A DNA stretch of 64,000 bases from Aquamicrobium aerolatum DSM 21857 (GTDB lineage: Bacteria; Pseudomonadota; Alphaproteobacteria; Rhizobiales; Rhizobiaceae), in the NCBI RefSeq assembly GCF_900113935.1, contig NZ_FORF01000001.1, forward strand, positions 186,001 to 250,000. Direction: 5' to 3'. Both the position numbers and the translations under genes were made by a program. The notes beneath the pieces are model-generated. The model was given only the letters and a program-made list of their open reading frames with translations, did not search any database and was not told where the DNA came from. Below are positions 46,167 through 55,881 of this stretch, in pieces. Position 1 is the stretch's first letter; the number at the start of each line of letters is the position of its first letter.

Positions 46167-47699
46167 TCACAGGGGCATGGTGTCGTGCTTCTTCCAGGGT
46201 TGCTCCTGCTTCTTGGTGCGAAGCATCGCGAACGCGCGGGCAATACGCCTTCTGGAAGAATGAGGCATGATCACCTCGTCGATAAAGCCGCGTTCGGCAG
46301 CCTTGAATGGATTGGCGAAGTTGATTTCGTATTCCTTGGTGCGTTCGGCAATCTTTTCTGGATCGCCAAGTTCCGACCGATAGAGAATTTCCGTCGCGCC
46401 CTTGGCACCCATCACTGCGATCTCTGCGGTGGGCCAGGCATAGTTGATATCCGCGCCGATATGTTTGGATGCCATCACGTCATAGGCACCGCCATAAGCC
46501 TTGCGGGTAATGAGCGTCACCATCGGCACAGTTGCCTGGCTGTAGGCAAACAGCAGCTTGGCACCGTGCTTGATAACGCCGCCATATTCCTGTGCGGTGC
46601 CCGGAAGAAAGCCCGGAACGTCGACGAGCGTGAGCAGCGGAATGTGGAAGGCGTCGCAAAAACGCACGAAACGGGCGGCTTTGCGCGAAGAATCGATATC
46701 GAGGCAACCGGCGAGCACCATCGGCTGATTGGCGATGACGCCGACCGTCTGGCCTTCGATGCGCATCAGCCCGGTGATGATGTTGCGGGCGAACGCCTCC
46801 TGGATCTCGAAGAAATCACCCTCGTCGGCAAGCGTGAGGATGAGTTCCTTCATGTCGTAGGGCTTGTTGGCGGAATCCGGGATCAACGTGTCGAGCCGCA
46901 TGTCGACGCGGGCGGGATCATCGTGGAATGGCCTGACCGGTGGCTTTTCTCGGTTCGAAAGCGGCAGAAAGTCGAACAAACGGCGTGTTTGTTCCAAAGC
47001 TTCGACATCGTCGTCATAGGCACCGTCAGCGACTGACGATTTCTGCGTATGGGTCCGCGCACCGCCAAGCTCCTCTGCGGTAACTATTTCATTAGTCACG
47101 GTTTTGACGACATCCGGTCCGGTGACAAACATGTAGGACGAGTCGCGCACCATGAAGATGAAGTCGGTCATCGCCGGCGAATAGACCGCGCCACCGGCGC
47201 ACGGGCCCATAATGACGGAGATTTGTGGGATGACTCCAGAGGCTTCTGCGTTACGGCGGAAGACTTCGGCATAACCTGCGAGCGAGGCGACGCCTTCCTG
47301 AATTCGCGCGCCGCCCGAATCGTTCAGGCCGATGACAGGCGCACCGTTGCGCACCGCCATGTCCATGATCTTGCAGATTTTTTGCGCGTGGGTCTCCGAC
47401 AGGGAGCCGCCGAGAACGGTGAAGTCTTGCGAAAAGACGTACACCAGACGACCATTGATCGTGCCCCAGCCCGTGACGACGCCGTCGCCGGGATATTTTT
47501 GCGAAGCCATGTCGAAATCGACGGCGCGGTGGGCGACGTAAAGGTCGAATTCTTCAAAAGATCCTTCATCCAGAAGGACTTCGATCCGTTCGCGCGCGGT
47601 CAGCTTGCCCTTTGCATGTTGCGTGGCGATGCGCTTTTCGCCACCGCCTGCCCATGCTTGCGCACGACGATCTGCCAATTGTTCCAATATGTTACGCAC
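46167..47699 (-). CDS. pccB: Propionyl-CoA carboxylase beta subunit (carboxyltransferase)
   Basis: A 510-residue carboxyltransferase of the acyl-CoA carboxylase beta family. Motifs include [20 protein letters not shown] and [16 protein letters not shown] in the N half (acyl-CoA site). [30 protein letters not shown] and [17 protein letters not shown] are in the C half (biotin site). It carboxylates propionyl-CoA using PccA biotin and forms a hexamer with it. It is the first gene of the minus-strand run pccB-yghU-unknown-pccA-mutase. The divergent pccR gene encodes its likely regulator. Confidence 0.96.
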   Translation of the reverse strand: MRNILEQLADRRAQAWAGGGEKRIATQHAKGKLTARERIEVLLDEGSFEEFDLYVAHRAVDFDMASQKYPGDGVVTGWGTINGRLVYVFSQDFTVLGGSLSETHAQKICKIMDMAVRNGAPVIGLNDSGGARIQEGVASLAGYAEVFRRNAEASGVIPQISVIMGPCAGGAVYSPAMTDFIFMVRDSSYMFVTGPDVVKTVTNEIVTAEELGGARTHTQKSSVADGAYDDDVEALEQTRRLFDFLPLSNREKPPVRPFHDDPARVDMRLDTLIPDSANKPYDMKELILTLADEGDFFEIQEAFARNIITGLMRIEGQTVGVIANQPMVLAGCLDIDSSRKAARFVRFCDAFHIPLLTLVDVPGFLPGTAQEYGGVIKHGAKLLFAYSQATVPMVTLITRKAYGGAYDVMASKHIGADINYAWPTAEIAVMGAKGATEILYRSELGDPEKIAERTKEYEINFANPFKAAERGFIDEVIMPHSSRRRIARAFAMLRTKKQEQPWKKHDTMPL

Positions 47700-47731
47700 A
47701 GCGTGACCCTCGCAGACCTTAGAATTTATTC

Positions 47732-47767
47732 AAAACGGATTTCTTGGTGGTCTTTTCGATCCGTTTT
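47732..47767. promoter_or_regulatory. Inverted repeat in the pccB leader
   Basis: AAAACGGAT (47732-47740) and ATCCGTTTT (47759-47767) are perfect 9-bp inverted repeats with an 18-base spacer, 33-68 bases upstream of the pccB start. It could be a second operator or a hairpin in the pccB mRNA leader. No link to a named regulator is possible from sequence. Confidence 0.45.
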
Positions 47768-47850
47768 TTGGTTTTCCAGCTCAATAAAGCGCATAAACGC
47801 TTCAGGGGAAATGAAAAGACTTGAAGGGGCGGAGGCGCGTAATGTAGTTT

Positions 47851-47881
47851 TTGCAAAATTGCAAAAGGCAAAATTGCAAAA
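47851..47881. promoter_or_regulatory. Candidate PccR operator: array of TTGCAAAA repeats
   Basis: TTGCAAAA occurs at 47851-47858, 47859-47866 and 47874-47881, with an imperfect copy GGCAAAA at 47867-47873. The units are directly adjacent and the last one includes the A of the pccR start codon. The PccR regulator of Rhodobacter sphaeroides binds TTTGCAAA-type repeats, to my knowledge, so this array fits both autoregulation and control of divergent pccB. Confidence 0.75.
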
Positions 47882-49290
47882 TGCGTAACAACAAGCTGTT
47901 CATTGGACGAAAGATACGCGATCTGCGCGAGGCAAATCGGCTGACGCAGGCTGCGTTTGCCGAGCGGATCGGGATCTCGACCAGCTACCTGAACCAGCTG
48001 GAAAATAATCAGCGGTCTGTGTCGGCTTCCGTTTTGCTCGCCTTGGCTGAGACTTTTCGCATCGATATTGCCGATTTTTCCGCAGGTGAAAGCGCCCGGC
48101 TGCTTTCGGTGCTTTCCGAGACGATCAGCGACCCGCTATTCGAAACATCGCGTCCTTCGCTTCAGGAGCTGAAGCTGGTTGCTCAGAACGCGCCGGGTTT
48201 TGCGCACGCCTTGATTGCGGCCCACCAGGCCTATCGGCGCAATTCCGAACAGCTGGCGAGTTTCGACGACAGTTTTGGGCAGTCGGTGGCGGTGGAGCCA
48301 ACGCCCTATGAAGAAGTGCGCGATTTCTTTCATTTCGTGGACAATTACATCCACGATCTGGACCTTGCCGCCGAGGATTTGTCATCAAAGTTGCGAATTC
48401 CCGACCGGCACCCGTTCACAGCGCTGCCTGAACATCTGGAAAGGCGACATTCAGTTCGCATAGATCGATCGTCCCCGGACGAGCAAACGCTGCGCAGGTA
48501 CGATCCTGAGACACGCACGCTGCTGCTCGATCCGTTCTCGCCAGTGTCAACGCGCAGCTTTCAGGTTGCGTTTCAGGTGGGCGCGCTGGAAATGTCGGCG
48601 ACCATCGAAGCGATCATCGACAGCGCCAACTTTCATTCGAACGAGGCGCGTGAAATCTGCCGGATCGGCCTGTGCAACTACTTCGCTGGCGCGTTGATGA
48701 TGCCATACGAGACGTTTCTGGCGTCGGCGACTGAGTTGCGGCACGATCTGGAACTTCTGGCCATGCGTTTTGGCGCCAGCATCGAACAGGTCGCGCACCG
48801 GCTCTCCACACTGCAAAGGCCGGGTCGAAAGGGTGTCCCGATCTTCTTTGCCAGGATCGACCGTGCCGGCAACATCACCAAGCGGCATAGCGCCGCCAAG
48901 CTGCAGTTTGCCCGTTTCGGCGCGGCGTGCCCGCTCTGGAACGTGCATCAGGCTTTTGAGCGGCCCGGACAGATTATCCGGCAATTGGCCGAAACGCCGG
49001 ATGGGATACGCTATCTTTGCCTCGCGACCGAGATTGGAAAGGGCGGCGGCGGCTTCGGTACGCCGCAACGGCGCTATGCGATCTCTGTCGGCTGCGAAAT
49101 CACCCATGCAGGCGATTTCGTTTATGCCGATGATATGGAACTCGACAATCGTCGCCGCTACGACCCGATTGGCATTTCCTGCCGCATCTGCGAGCGCACC
49201 AACTGTGTCCAGCGTGCGGTGCCGCCGCTCAAACGCCGGCTGGTCGTCGATCGCAACAAGCGCGGGGCCGTGCCCTATCAACTGGATTAG
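47881..49290 (+). CDS. pccR: Short-chain fatty acyl transcriptional regulator PccR (ScfR family)
   Basis: A 469-residue regulator. The N-terminal Cro/CI-type HTH occupies residues about 7-60 (KIRDLREANRLTQAAFAERI, then GISTSYLNQLENNQR). A central ImmA/IrrE-like domain without a clear HExxH motif follows (REICRIGLCNYFAGALMMPY). The C terminus has the family cysteine cluster GISCRICERTNCVQRA. ScfR proteins sense short-chain acyl-CoA; PccR controls propionyl-CoA carboxylase. The gene is divergent from pccB, with a TTGCAAAA array at its own start. ATG 47881 is chosen because the frame upstream consists of that array. Confidence 0.93.
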   Translation: MRNNKLFIGRKIRDLREANRLTQAAFAERIGISTSYLNQLENNQRSVSASVLLALAETFRIDIADFSAGESARLLSVLSETISDPLFETSRPSLQELKLVAQNAPGFAHALIAAHQAYRRNSEQLASFDDSFGQSVAVEPTPYEEVRDFFHFVDNYIHDLDLAAEDLSSKLRIPDRHPFTALPEHLERRHSVRIDRSSPDEQTLRRYDPETRTLLLDPFSPVSTRSFQVAFQVGALEMSATIEAIIDSANFHSNEAREICRIGLCNYFAGALMMPYETFLASATELRHDLELLAMRFGASIEQVAHRLSTLQRPGRKGVPIFFARIDRAGNITKRHSAAKLQFARFGAACPLWNVHQAFERPGQIIRQLAETPDGIRYLCLATEIGKGGGGFGTPQRRYAISVGCEITHAGDFVYADDMELDNRRRYDPIGISCRICERTNCVQRAVPPLKRRLVVDRNKRGAVPYQLD

Positions 49291-49316
49291 GGCGGCCTGA
49301 ATAGGCGCTACCCATC

Positions 49317-49353
49317 GCTTTCGTTTGTGGCTAGGGTTTGTCGAAACGAAAGC
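49317..49353. promoter_or_regulatory. Candidate GlpR operator upstream of glpR
   Basis: GCTTTCGTTT (49317-49326) and AAACGAAAGC (49344-49353) are perfect 10-bp inverted repeats with a 17-base spacer, ending 13 bases before the glpR start. The core TTTCGTTT recurs at the glpD promoter (50201-50208). Autoregulation by the DeoR-type protein is inferred. Confidence 0.6.
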
Positions 49354-49366
49354 AAAGGAAGCCCAC

Positions 49367-50134
49367 ATGTTCCTGCCGCCGCGCCACGCCGAGATAATCC
49401 AGATGGCCAAGGATAATGGCCGGGTGCTTGTGGACGATCTTGCCGCGCATTTCAGCGTGACGCCGCAGACGATCCGCAAGGACCTGAACGAGTTGTGCGA
49501 CCGGCGTCTGTTGACCCGGATTCACGGTGGGGCCTTGTTTCCTTCCGGCATCGAAAACGTCCAATATGAAGCACGTCGCAAGATGGCGGCGGACGAAAAG
49601 GATGCCATCGGGCGTGCCGCGGCGCGGATCATCCCCGACAATGCATCGCTGTTCGTCAATATCGGCACGACGACCGAAGCGGTATCGAACGCGCTGCTGG
49701 ACCATGAAGGGCTCATGGTGATCACCAACAACATCAACGTCGCCAACCGGATGCGTGTTTACCCCTCCATCGAGGTGGTGATTGCCGGCGGCGTGGTGCG
49801 CGGCTCGGATGGAGGCATCGTCGGCGAGGCGGCGGTGGATTTCATTCGCCAGTTCAAGGTCGACTATGCCGTGATCGGCGCATCGGCAATTGACCATGAT
49901 GGCGCATTGCTGGACTTCGATTACCGCGAAGTGAAGGTGGCGCAGGCGATCATCGCCAATGCGCGGCACGTCATCCTTGTGGCGGACTCCACCAAGTTTG
50001 AACGCACGGCACCGGTGCGGATTGGTCACCTCAGCCAGGTCAACACCTTGATTACCGACCATTGCGATATCGCGACCATCAGAACGATTTGCAGGGAGGC
50101 GGAGGTCGATCTGGTCGAGACGAACACCATCTAA
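49367..50134 (+). CDS. glpR: DeoR family repressor of glycerol metabolism
   Basis: A 255-residue DeoR regulator. The N-terminal wHTH is RHAEIIQMAKDNGRVLVDDL followed by FSVTPQTIRKDLNELCDRRLL, the DeoR signature. The C-terminal sugar-phosphate-binding domain has NIGTTTEAVSNALL, VIAGGVVRGSDGGIVG and LVADSTKF. In GlpR-type members the ligand is glycerol-3-phosphate. It is followed by glpD (154-base gap with a hairpin and promoter) and glpK on the same strand, which fixes the assignment. ATG 49367 follows AAAGGAAG. Confidence 0.9.
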   Translation: MFLPPRHAEIIQMAKDNGRVLVDDLAAHFSVTPQTIRKDLNELCDRRLLTRIHGGALFPSGIENVQYEARRKMAADEKDAIGRAAARIIPDNASLFVNIGTTTEAVSNALLDHEGLMVITNNINVANRMRVYPSIEVVIAGGVVRGSDGGIVGEAAVDFIRQFKVDYAVIGASAIDHDGALLDFDYREVKVAQAIIANARHVILVADSTKFERTAPVRIGHLSQVNTLITDHCDIATIRTICREAEVDLVETNTI

Positions 50135-50149
50135 CTGCCGGGTCGGAAT

Positions 50150-50171
50150 CCCAGCATCGACGGATGCTGGG
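50150..50171 (+). terminator. Hairpin after glpR
   Basis: CCCAGCATC, loop GACG, GATGCTGGG: a perfect 9-bp stem 15 bases after the glpR stop. The nearest T-tract (GGTTTT) is about 14 bases further, so termination may be partial. Confidence 0.65.
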
Positions 50172-50200
50172 AGGGCGCGAGACGGGTTTTGCAAGAGATA

Positions 50201-50236
50201 TTTCGTTTGACATTCGTTATAGGTTCGAATTATTTT
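50201..50236 (+). promoter_or_regulatory. glpD promoter with overlapping candidate GlpR sites
   Basis: A sigma-70-like promoter is visible: TTGACA at 50207-50212 and TATTTT at 50231-50236, spacing 18. TTTCGTTT (50201-50208) overlaps the -35 box. ATTCG (50212-50216) and CGAAT (50225-50229) form an inverted pair in the spacer, whose TTCGTTAT matches the core of the E. coli GlpR site. Repression by GlpR would block polymerase directly. Confidence 0.6.
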
Positions 50237-50288
50237 CCATATAGTTTCAGCGAGGCATTTTGCCTTGCAATCGCCTGTGGAGGCCACA

Positions 50289-51797
50289 GTGGAAAATGCC
50301 GCGATCCACGACTTGTTTGTCATCGGCGGGGGCATAAACGGGTGCGGGATCGCTCGTGATACCGTCGGGCGGGGCTATTCCGTCTATCTTGCCGAAATGA
50401 ACGATCTGGCCAGCGGCACGTCGTCGGGGTCGACCAAGCTGATCCATGGCGGGCTGCGTTATCTGGAGCACTACGAGTTTCGTCTGGTGCGCGAAGCGCT
50501 GATGGAGCGCGAGGTGATCTGGAAAAACGCGCCGCACATTGTCTGGCCGTTGCGGTTCGTGTTGCCCCATCACAAGGGATTGCGCCCGGCCTGGCTTCTA
50601 CGGCTTGGGTTGTTCCTCTACGACCACATCGGAGGGCGCAAGCTGCTGCCGAAGACGCAAACGCTGGACATGACCGCGGATGCTGCCGGACGCCCTCTCA
50701 AGAAGCTTTTCTCTCGCGCGTTCGAATATTCGGATTGCTGGGTCAATGATGCGCGGTTCGTCGTTCTGAATGCGCGCGACGCAGCGGATAAGGGCGCGAC
50801 GATTGCGACCCGCAGCACGGTTGTTGGCGCGCGGCGCGAGGGCGATCACTGGGTGATCAGCCTCAAGGAAACGCATGGCGAGAAGCGCTGGGACGTGAAA
50901 GCGCGGATGGTCATCAATGCGGCGGGACCGTGGATTGATGAAGTGCTCGGCGGTGTTCTGGGCAAATCGGGCGCGCACAATGTGAGGCTGGTTCAGGGCA
51001 GCCACATCGTCATCCCGCGCAAGTTCGATGATCCGCGCGCCTATTTCTTCCAGAATGCAGATGGGCGGATCATCTTTGCGATCCCCTACGAGGAAGACTT
51101 CACCCTGATCGGCACCACTGATCGAGACTATGGTGGCGATCCACGCGACGTGCGGATCACAGATGACGAAGTCGACTATCTGTGTGCGGCAGCGAGCGAG
51201 TATTTTGCCGAGCCGGTGACGCGCGACGATGTAGTGTGGACCTATGCCGCCGTCCGGCCGCTTTATGACGATGGCGCGTCCAAGGCGCAGGAAGCAACGC
51301 GGGATTATGTGCTCAAGACCGAAGGCGGCGATGGCGCTGCGCCGCTCCTGAACGTATTCGGCGGCAAGATCACCACCTATCGACGCCTGTCGGAACATGC
51401 GCTTGAGAAGATCGAGGGGTTCCTGGGCAAAAAAGGCCAGCCATGGACTGCCGATGCACCATTGCCTGGCGGTGATTTTCCCGCGTCGGGGTTTGAGGCG
51501 CAGGTGAAGGCGCTGATGCGCGACTATGGCTTCCTCGACGACGGCCATGCCCGCAGGCTGGTGCGCCTTTATGGCACGCGCGCACGCCAGCTGCTGGGAG
51601 ATGCGACGGAGGCTTCCGCGCTGGGGCAGTGTTTTGGCGCGGATCTCTATGAGGCTGAAATACGTTACCTCATGCGATACGAATGGGCGCTGACCGCCGA
51701 CGATGTTGTTTGGCGGCGCACCAAGCGGGGTCTGCGACTCAGCACTGGCGAAATTGCGGATCTCGATGCATTCATGAGCGCGAATATCAGCGCCTGA
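50289..51797 (+). CDS. glpD: Aerobic glycerol-3-phosphate dehydrogenase
   Basis: FAD-dependent, membrane-associated enzyme of 502 residues that oxidises glycerol-3-phosphate to dihydroxyacetone phosphate and passes electrons to quinone. The FAD motif DLFVIGGGINGCGIARDTVG begins at about residue 8. LASGTSSGSTKLIHGGLRYLE is the family signature (quoted as GTSSGSTKLIHGGLRYLE). FGGKITTYRRLSE is near residue 365. GTG 50289 is taken as the start because GGAGG lies 5 bases upstream; TTG 50265 is the next option. glpK follows 30 bases after the stop. Confidence 0.95.
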   Translation: MENAAIHDLFVIGGGINGCGIARDTVGRGYSVYLAEMNDLASGTSSGSTKLIHGGLRYLEHYEFRLVREALMEREVIWKNAPHIVWPLRFVLPHHKGLRPAWLLRLGLFLYDHIGGRKLLPKTQTLDMTADAAGRPLKKLFSRAFEYSDCWVNDARFVVLNARDAADKGATIATRSTVVGARREGDHWVISLKETHGEKRWDVKARMVINAAGPWIDEVLGGVLGKSGAHNVRLVQGSHIVIPRKFDDPRAYFFQNADGRIIFAIPYEEDFTLIGTTDRDYGGDPRDVRITDDEVDYLCAAASEYFAEPVTRDDVVWTYAAVRPLYDDGASKAQEATRDYVLKTEGGDGAAPLLNVFGGKITTYRRLSEHALEKIEGFLGKKGQPWTADAPLPGGDFPASGFEAQVKALMRDYGFLDDGHARRLVRLYGTRARQLLGDATEASALGQCFGADLYEAEIRYLMRYEWALTADDVVWRRTKRGLRLSTGEIADLDAFMSANISA

Positions 51798-51827
51798 GCG
51801 CGTGATCCGAGATCCGGGGGAAAAAGC

Positions 51828-53318
51828 ATGAGCGGCTATATTCTGGCGATCGATCAGGGCACGACGTCGAGTCGCGCAATCGTGTTCGACAAGGACATGA
51901 AGGTCGTTGCCATCGGCCAGAAGGAATTCGCCCAGCACTACCCCGCCTCGGGGTGGGTTGAGCACGACCCGGAGGAAATCTGGTCGACCGTGGTGTGGTC
52001 GGTTGAGACCGCAATCAAAAAGGCCGGCCTGAGCGCAGGCGACATCGCCGCCATCGGTATCACCAACCAGCGCGAAACGGTAGTTGTCTGGGACAGGAAG
52101 ACGGGCAAAGCGGTTCATAACACCATCGTCTGGCAGGACCGCCGCACCGCAGAAATGTGCCTGGAGCTGAAAGACAGAGGGCTGGAGCCGATCTTCACCG
52201 CGAAGACCGGGCTGCTGCTTGATCCGTATTTCTCCGGCACCAAGATCGCCTGGATCCTGAAAAATGTTGAAGGCGCGGCTGGTCGGGCCGACGGGGGCGA
52301 GTTGCTCGCCGGGACCATCGACAGTTTCCTGATCTGGCGGCTGACGGGCGGGAAGGTGCATGCCACCGACGCGACCAACGCATCGCGCACGCTGGTCTAC
52401 AATATCGAGCGCAACGAGTGGGACGAGGAACTGCTCGGCATCCTCGGCATCCCGGCAGCCATGCTGCCACAGGTGAAGGATTGCGCCGACGATTTCGGAT
52501 TGACCGACGAGGCGCTGTTTGGTGGGCCTATCCCCATTCTCGGCGTTGCAGGCGACCAGCAGGCGGCGACGATCGGACAGGCCTGTTTCGAACCGGGCAT
52601 GATGAAGTCGACCTATGGCACCGGCTGTTTTGCGCTGCTCAACACCGGCGACAAGCTGGTGCGCTCGCAAAATCGGCTGCTCGGCACTATCGCCTACCGC
52701 CTCGACGGCAAGACGACCTATGCGCTCGAAGGGTCGATCTTCATCGCCGGCGCGGCTGTGCAATGGCTTCGCGACGGGCTGAAGGTGATCGACAAGGCAG
52801 GACAGAGCGGTGAACTGGCCGCGCAGGCAGACGAGACGCAGGACGTCTATCTCGTCCCCGCTTTTGTCGGCCTTGGCGCGCCTCATTGGGATGCGAATGC
52901 GCGCGGTGCCATCTTTGGCCTGACACGCAATACCGGCCCGGCGGAATTCGCGCGTGCGGCGCTGGAGGCGGTGGCGTACCAGACACACGATCTTTTGATG
53001 GCGATGCACGGAGACTGGAAAGCAGCTTCCAGCGCGACTGTGTTGCGGGTCGATGGTGGTATGGTCGCGTCGGACTGGACGATGCAGCGGCTCGCCGACC
53101 TTCTCGATGCACCCGTCGACAGACCGACCATTCTTGAGACCACGGCGCTCGGCGCTGCCTGGCTGGCGGGCTCGCGCGCGGGTGTCTGGCCGGGTCAGGC
53201 GACATTTGCAAAGAGCTGGGCGCTTGATCGCCGGTTTGAGCCGGCGATGGACAGCGCGTTGCGCGAACGCAAGCTCGCCGGCTGGCAGGATGCCGTGAGA
53301 CGTACGCTCAGCGCATAG
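51828..53318 (+). CDS. glpK: Glycerol kinase
   Basis: FGGY-family kinase of 496 residues that phosphorylates glycerol to the GlpD substrate. The N-terminal phosphate motif [18 protein letters not shown] is at residues 5-22. [18 protein letters not shown] and the FGGY-type signatures [13 protein letters not shown] and [18 protein letters not shown] follow, each normal for GlpK. The start has GGGGGAA upstream. With glpR and glpD it forms a compact glycerol utilisation unit; no glycerol facilitator gene is adjacent. Confidence 0.97.
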   Translation: MSGYILAIDQGTTSSRAIVFDKDMKVVAIGQKEFAQHYPASGWVEHDPEEIWSTVVWSVETAIKKAGLSAGDIAAIGITNQRETVVVWDRKTGKAVHNTIVWQDRRTAEMCLELKDRGLEPIFTAKTGLLLDPYFSGTKIAWILKNVEGAAGRADGGELLAGTIDSFLIWRLTGGKVHATDATNASRTLVYNIERNEWDEELLGILGIPAAMLPQVKDCADDFGLTDEALFGGPIPILGVAGDQQAATIGQACFEPGMMKSTYGTGCFALLNTGDKLVRSQNRLLGTIAYRLDGKTTYALEGSIFIAGAAVQWLRDGLKVIDKAGQSGELAAQADETQDVYLVPAFVGLGAPHWDANARGAIFGLTRNTGPAEFARAALEAVAYQTHDLLMAMHGDWKAASSATVLRVDGGMVASDWTMQRLADLLDAPVDRPTILETTALGAAWLAGSRAGVWPGQATFAKSWALDRRFEPAMDSALRERKLAGWQDAVRRTLSA

Positions 53319-53456
53319 GTGCTGCCACCAAACAGGCTTTCCTTTTTCTGGCCCCCGTGGTACGAGCCAGCGCCATTCTGAAGGGGAAAAAACCGAGTCG
53401 CTGCGAGCTTTAGCTGGCGCGTCCCTTTCGTGTATCTGAACGTCGAAGGATCGGAA

Positions 53457-54959
53457 ATGGCAAAGATTATTGAAACGGCAACTGGCGCGCTGGCGCTGAC
53501 CTTCGACGACGTGCTGCTCCAGCCGGGGCACTCTGAAGTGATGCCGGGCCAGACCGATGTTTCCACGGTCATCGCCCGTGACATCGAACTCAATATCCCG
53601 ATCCTGTCTGCGGCGATGGATACCGTCACCGATGGTCGCCTCGCGATCGCCATGGCGCAAGCCGGTGGTATCGGGGTGGTTCACCGCAACTTCACGCCGG
53701 AAGAGCAGGCCGAGCAGGTTCGGCAGGTGAAGCGCTTCGAAAGCGGCATGGTCGTCAACCCGTTGACGATCGGGCCCGACGCGACGTTGGGCGATGCCCA
53801 GACGCTGATGCGCGAACATGGCATCTCCGGTATTCCGGTGGTCGAAAATGGCGGCACCGGCGGCCATGTGACCGGCAAGCTGGTGGGCATCCTTACCAAT
53901 CGCGACGTTCGTTTTGCATCCGACCCGGCCCAGAAGGTCAGCGACCTGATGACCCATGAGCGCCTCGTTACGGTGCGCGAGAATGTCGATCAGGAAGAGG
54001 CCAAGCGCCTTCTGCACACCCACCGTATCGAGAAGCTGCTGGTGGTTGACGGTGGCGGACGCTGCGTCGGTCTGATCACGGTCAAGGATATGGAAAAGTC
54101 GCAGCTGAACCCGAACGCGGCCAAGGATGCGCAGGGTCGCCTGCGCGTTGCAGCGGCGACAAGCGTCGGTGATGACGGTTTCGAACGTGCCGAGCGGCTG
54201 ATCGACGCCGGGGTCGACCTTCTGGTGATCGACACCGCGCATGGCCATTCACAGCGCGTGCTGGATGCGGTGACACGCGCAAAGAAGCTGTCGAACAACG
54301 TCCGCATCATTGCGGGCAACGTTGCGACCGCGGCTGGCACGATGGCGCTGATTGATGCTGGCGCCGATGGCGTCAAGGTCGGCATCGGGCCCGGCTCGAT
54401 CTGCACCACGCGCATCGTTGCCGGTGTGGGTGTGCCGCAGCTGTCGGCGATCATGTCTGCGGTCGAGGTCGCGGACAAGGCGGGCGTCGGTATCATCGCC
54501 GATGGCGGCATCAAGTTCTCAGGTGACCTTGCCAAGGCGCTGGCCGCAGGCGCGTGCGCGGCGATGGTCGGATCGCTTTTGGCTGGCACCGACGAAAGCC
54601 CGGGCGAGGTCTATCTGCATCAGGGCCGTTCGTTCAAGGCCTATCGCGGCATGGGATCGGTGGGTGCAATGGCGCGCGGCTCGGCCGATCGCTATTTTCA
54701 GGCGGAAGTGCGCGATACGTTGAAGCTGGTGCCGGAAGGCATTGAAGGTCAGGTGCCCTACAAGGGGCCGGTGGGCGGTGTCTTGCATCAGCTGGTTGGC
54801 GGACTGCGTGCGGCGATGGGCTATGTCGGCGCGCCGAATCTGTCGGAATTGCACTCGCGCGCAACCTTCGTGCGGATTTCGAACGCGGGTCTGCGCGAAA
54901 GCCACGCCCACAATGTGACGATCACACGGGAAAGCCCGAACTATCCTGGCGCGATCTGA
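53457..54959 (+). CDS. guaB: Inosine-5'-monophosphate dehydrogenase
   Basis: A 500-residue TIM-barrel enzyme that converts IMP to XMP with NAD, the committed step to GMP. The catalytic loop [17 protein letters not shown] carries the active cysteine. Two CBS domains (residues about 95-210, starting near [20 protein letters not shown]) are inserted in the barrel. [19 protein letters not shown] is the mobile-flap region. ATG 53457 follows AAGGA; the frame is open nine codons further. guaA, the next enzyme of the path, is 4.7 kb downstream, so the two are separate units. Confidence 0.97.
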   Translation: MAKIIETATGALALTFDDVLLQPGHSEVMPGQTDVSTVIARDIELNIPILSAAMDTVTDGRLAIAMAQAGGIGVVHRNFTPEEQAEQVRQVKRFESGMVVNPLTIGPDATLGDAQTLMREHGISGIPVVENGGTGGHVTGKLVGILTNRDVRFASDPAQKVSDLMTHERLVTVRENVDQEEAKRLLHTHRIEKLLVVDGGGRCVGLITVKDMEKSQLNPNAAKDAQGRLRVAAATSVGDDGFERAERLIDAGVDLLVIDTAHGHSQRVLDAVTRAKKLSNNVRIIAGNVATAAGTMALIDAGADGVKVGIGPGSICTTRIVAGVGVPQLSAIMSAVEVADKAGVGIIADGGIKFSGDLAKALAAGACAAMVGSLLAGTDESPGEVYLHQGRSFKAYRGMGSVGAMARGSADRYFQAEVRDTLKLVPEGIEGQVPYKGPVGGVLHQLVGGLRAAMGYVGAPNLSELHSRATFVRISNAGLRESHAHNVTITRESPNYPGAI

Positions 54960-54977
54960 TCTGTGGCGGAATACTGG

Positions 54978-55006
54978 GTGGCATGGCAATATTGGTGCCG
55001 TGCCAC
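54978..55006. terminator. Stem-loop after guaB
   Basis: GTGGCATGGCA (54978-54988) and TGCCGTGCCAC (54996-55006) pair over 11 bases with one G-T wobble and a 7-base loop, starting 18 bases after the guaB stop. There is no strong T-tract; a rho-dependent or processing role is also possible. Confidence 0.6.
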
Positions 55007-55116
55007 TCAATGCGCTGGCATTGTTTCAAATGCGTCAGTTCGCGTTAGTTGGCAATTACTGCGCTCGTGCTATGCAGGAGCTTGTTGAACAGATTACTGG
55101 CCCTGCACGGTGATTT

Positions 55117-55851
55117 TTGGTTTTGCCTTCGAAATCGGTATGGAAACGAACAGCGATCGTCACGCTTGTCGCGGCGGCGATCTCGATCTCGTTCTCGACC
55201 GGTATCCGGCTCATGATGGGCACGCAGGCTGACGCTGTCACGATTGCCGTCCGCCTGATTCTGCCGTTCGTCATCGCAATCCCGCTGGGACTGGTCTGGT
55301 TTACCAAGCTGGACGCTCTGGAATCATCATATCGCGATCTGCTCAAGAAGACGAACCAGCTGGCAAAAACCGCAAGCGCCGATCCTTTGACCGGCCTCCT
55401 CAATCGACGCAGTTTTGTCGAGCAGTTCGAGGTGGCGCGCGTGCATGGAGTGGGTGGCAGTTTCTGTATCGCAGATATCGACTATCTGAAGGCGATCAAT
55501 GACAGCTACGGTCATTTGGCTGGCGACGATGCGATCCTTGCCGTTGCAGAGGCGCTGTCATCAGTGCTTGGCGAGGAGAGCCTGATCGCACGCATCGGCG
55601 GCGATGAATTCTGCGCTTTTGTTCCCCATCCGATAGGTGATGTCGCTGAACTGTCGCAACGGATCAATGAAGTGGCAGCGCGTGAATTCAGGAAGCGAAG
55701 CGGTCTCCTTGACTATCAGCTTGGTGTGTCGTTCGGCCATCAGGTCTGCAAGGCCGGGCTGACATTCCGGGATCTGATGGCGGGGTCAGACACCAATCTT
55801 TACAGAAGCAAGCGGCATCGCACTCGCATCGTGCAGGAAGCCGAGAGCTAG
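55117..55851 (+). CDS. Membrane-anchored GGDEF-domain protein (diguanylate cyclase)
   Basis: A 244-residue protein with two N-terminal membrane helices (about residues 12-33 and 41-63) and no recognisable sensor domain. A short coiled linker (LESSYRDLLKKTNQL) leads to a GGDEF domain from about residue 85 (DPLTGLLNRRSF). The signature is intact at RIGGDEF (G161-F165) and the ADIDYLKAINDSYGHLAGD region is normal, so c-di-GMP synthesis is likely. The RxxD inhibitory site expected five residues before GGDEF is absent. The only possible starts are TTG 55117 or TTG 55123, because an in-frame stop lies at 55111. Confidence 0.85.
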   Translation: MVLPSKSVWKRTAIVTLVAAAISISFSTGIRLMMGTQADAVTIAVRLILPFVIAIPLGLVWFTKLDALESSYRDLLKKTNQLAKTASADPLTGLLNRRSFVEQFEVARVHGVGGSFCIADIDYLKAINDSYGHLAGDDAILAVAEALSSVLGEESLIARIGGDEFCAFVPHPIGDVAELSQRINEVAAREFRKRSGLLDYQLGVSFGHQVCKAGLTFRDLMAGSDTNLYRSKRHRTRIVQEAES

Positions 55852-55881
55852 TAGCATTATCGTCCGATAGAGCGAGACATC

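Noticed and set aside
50598-54248. A 1216-codon open frame on the minus strand opposite glpD, glpK and guaB
   Set aside because: It spans three well-recognised genes on the other strand, has no domain or motif, and is an effect of GC-biased codon use on the antisense strand.
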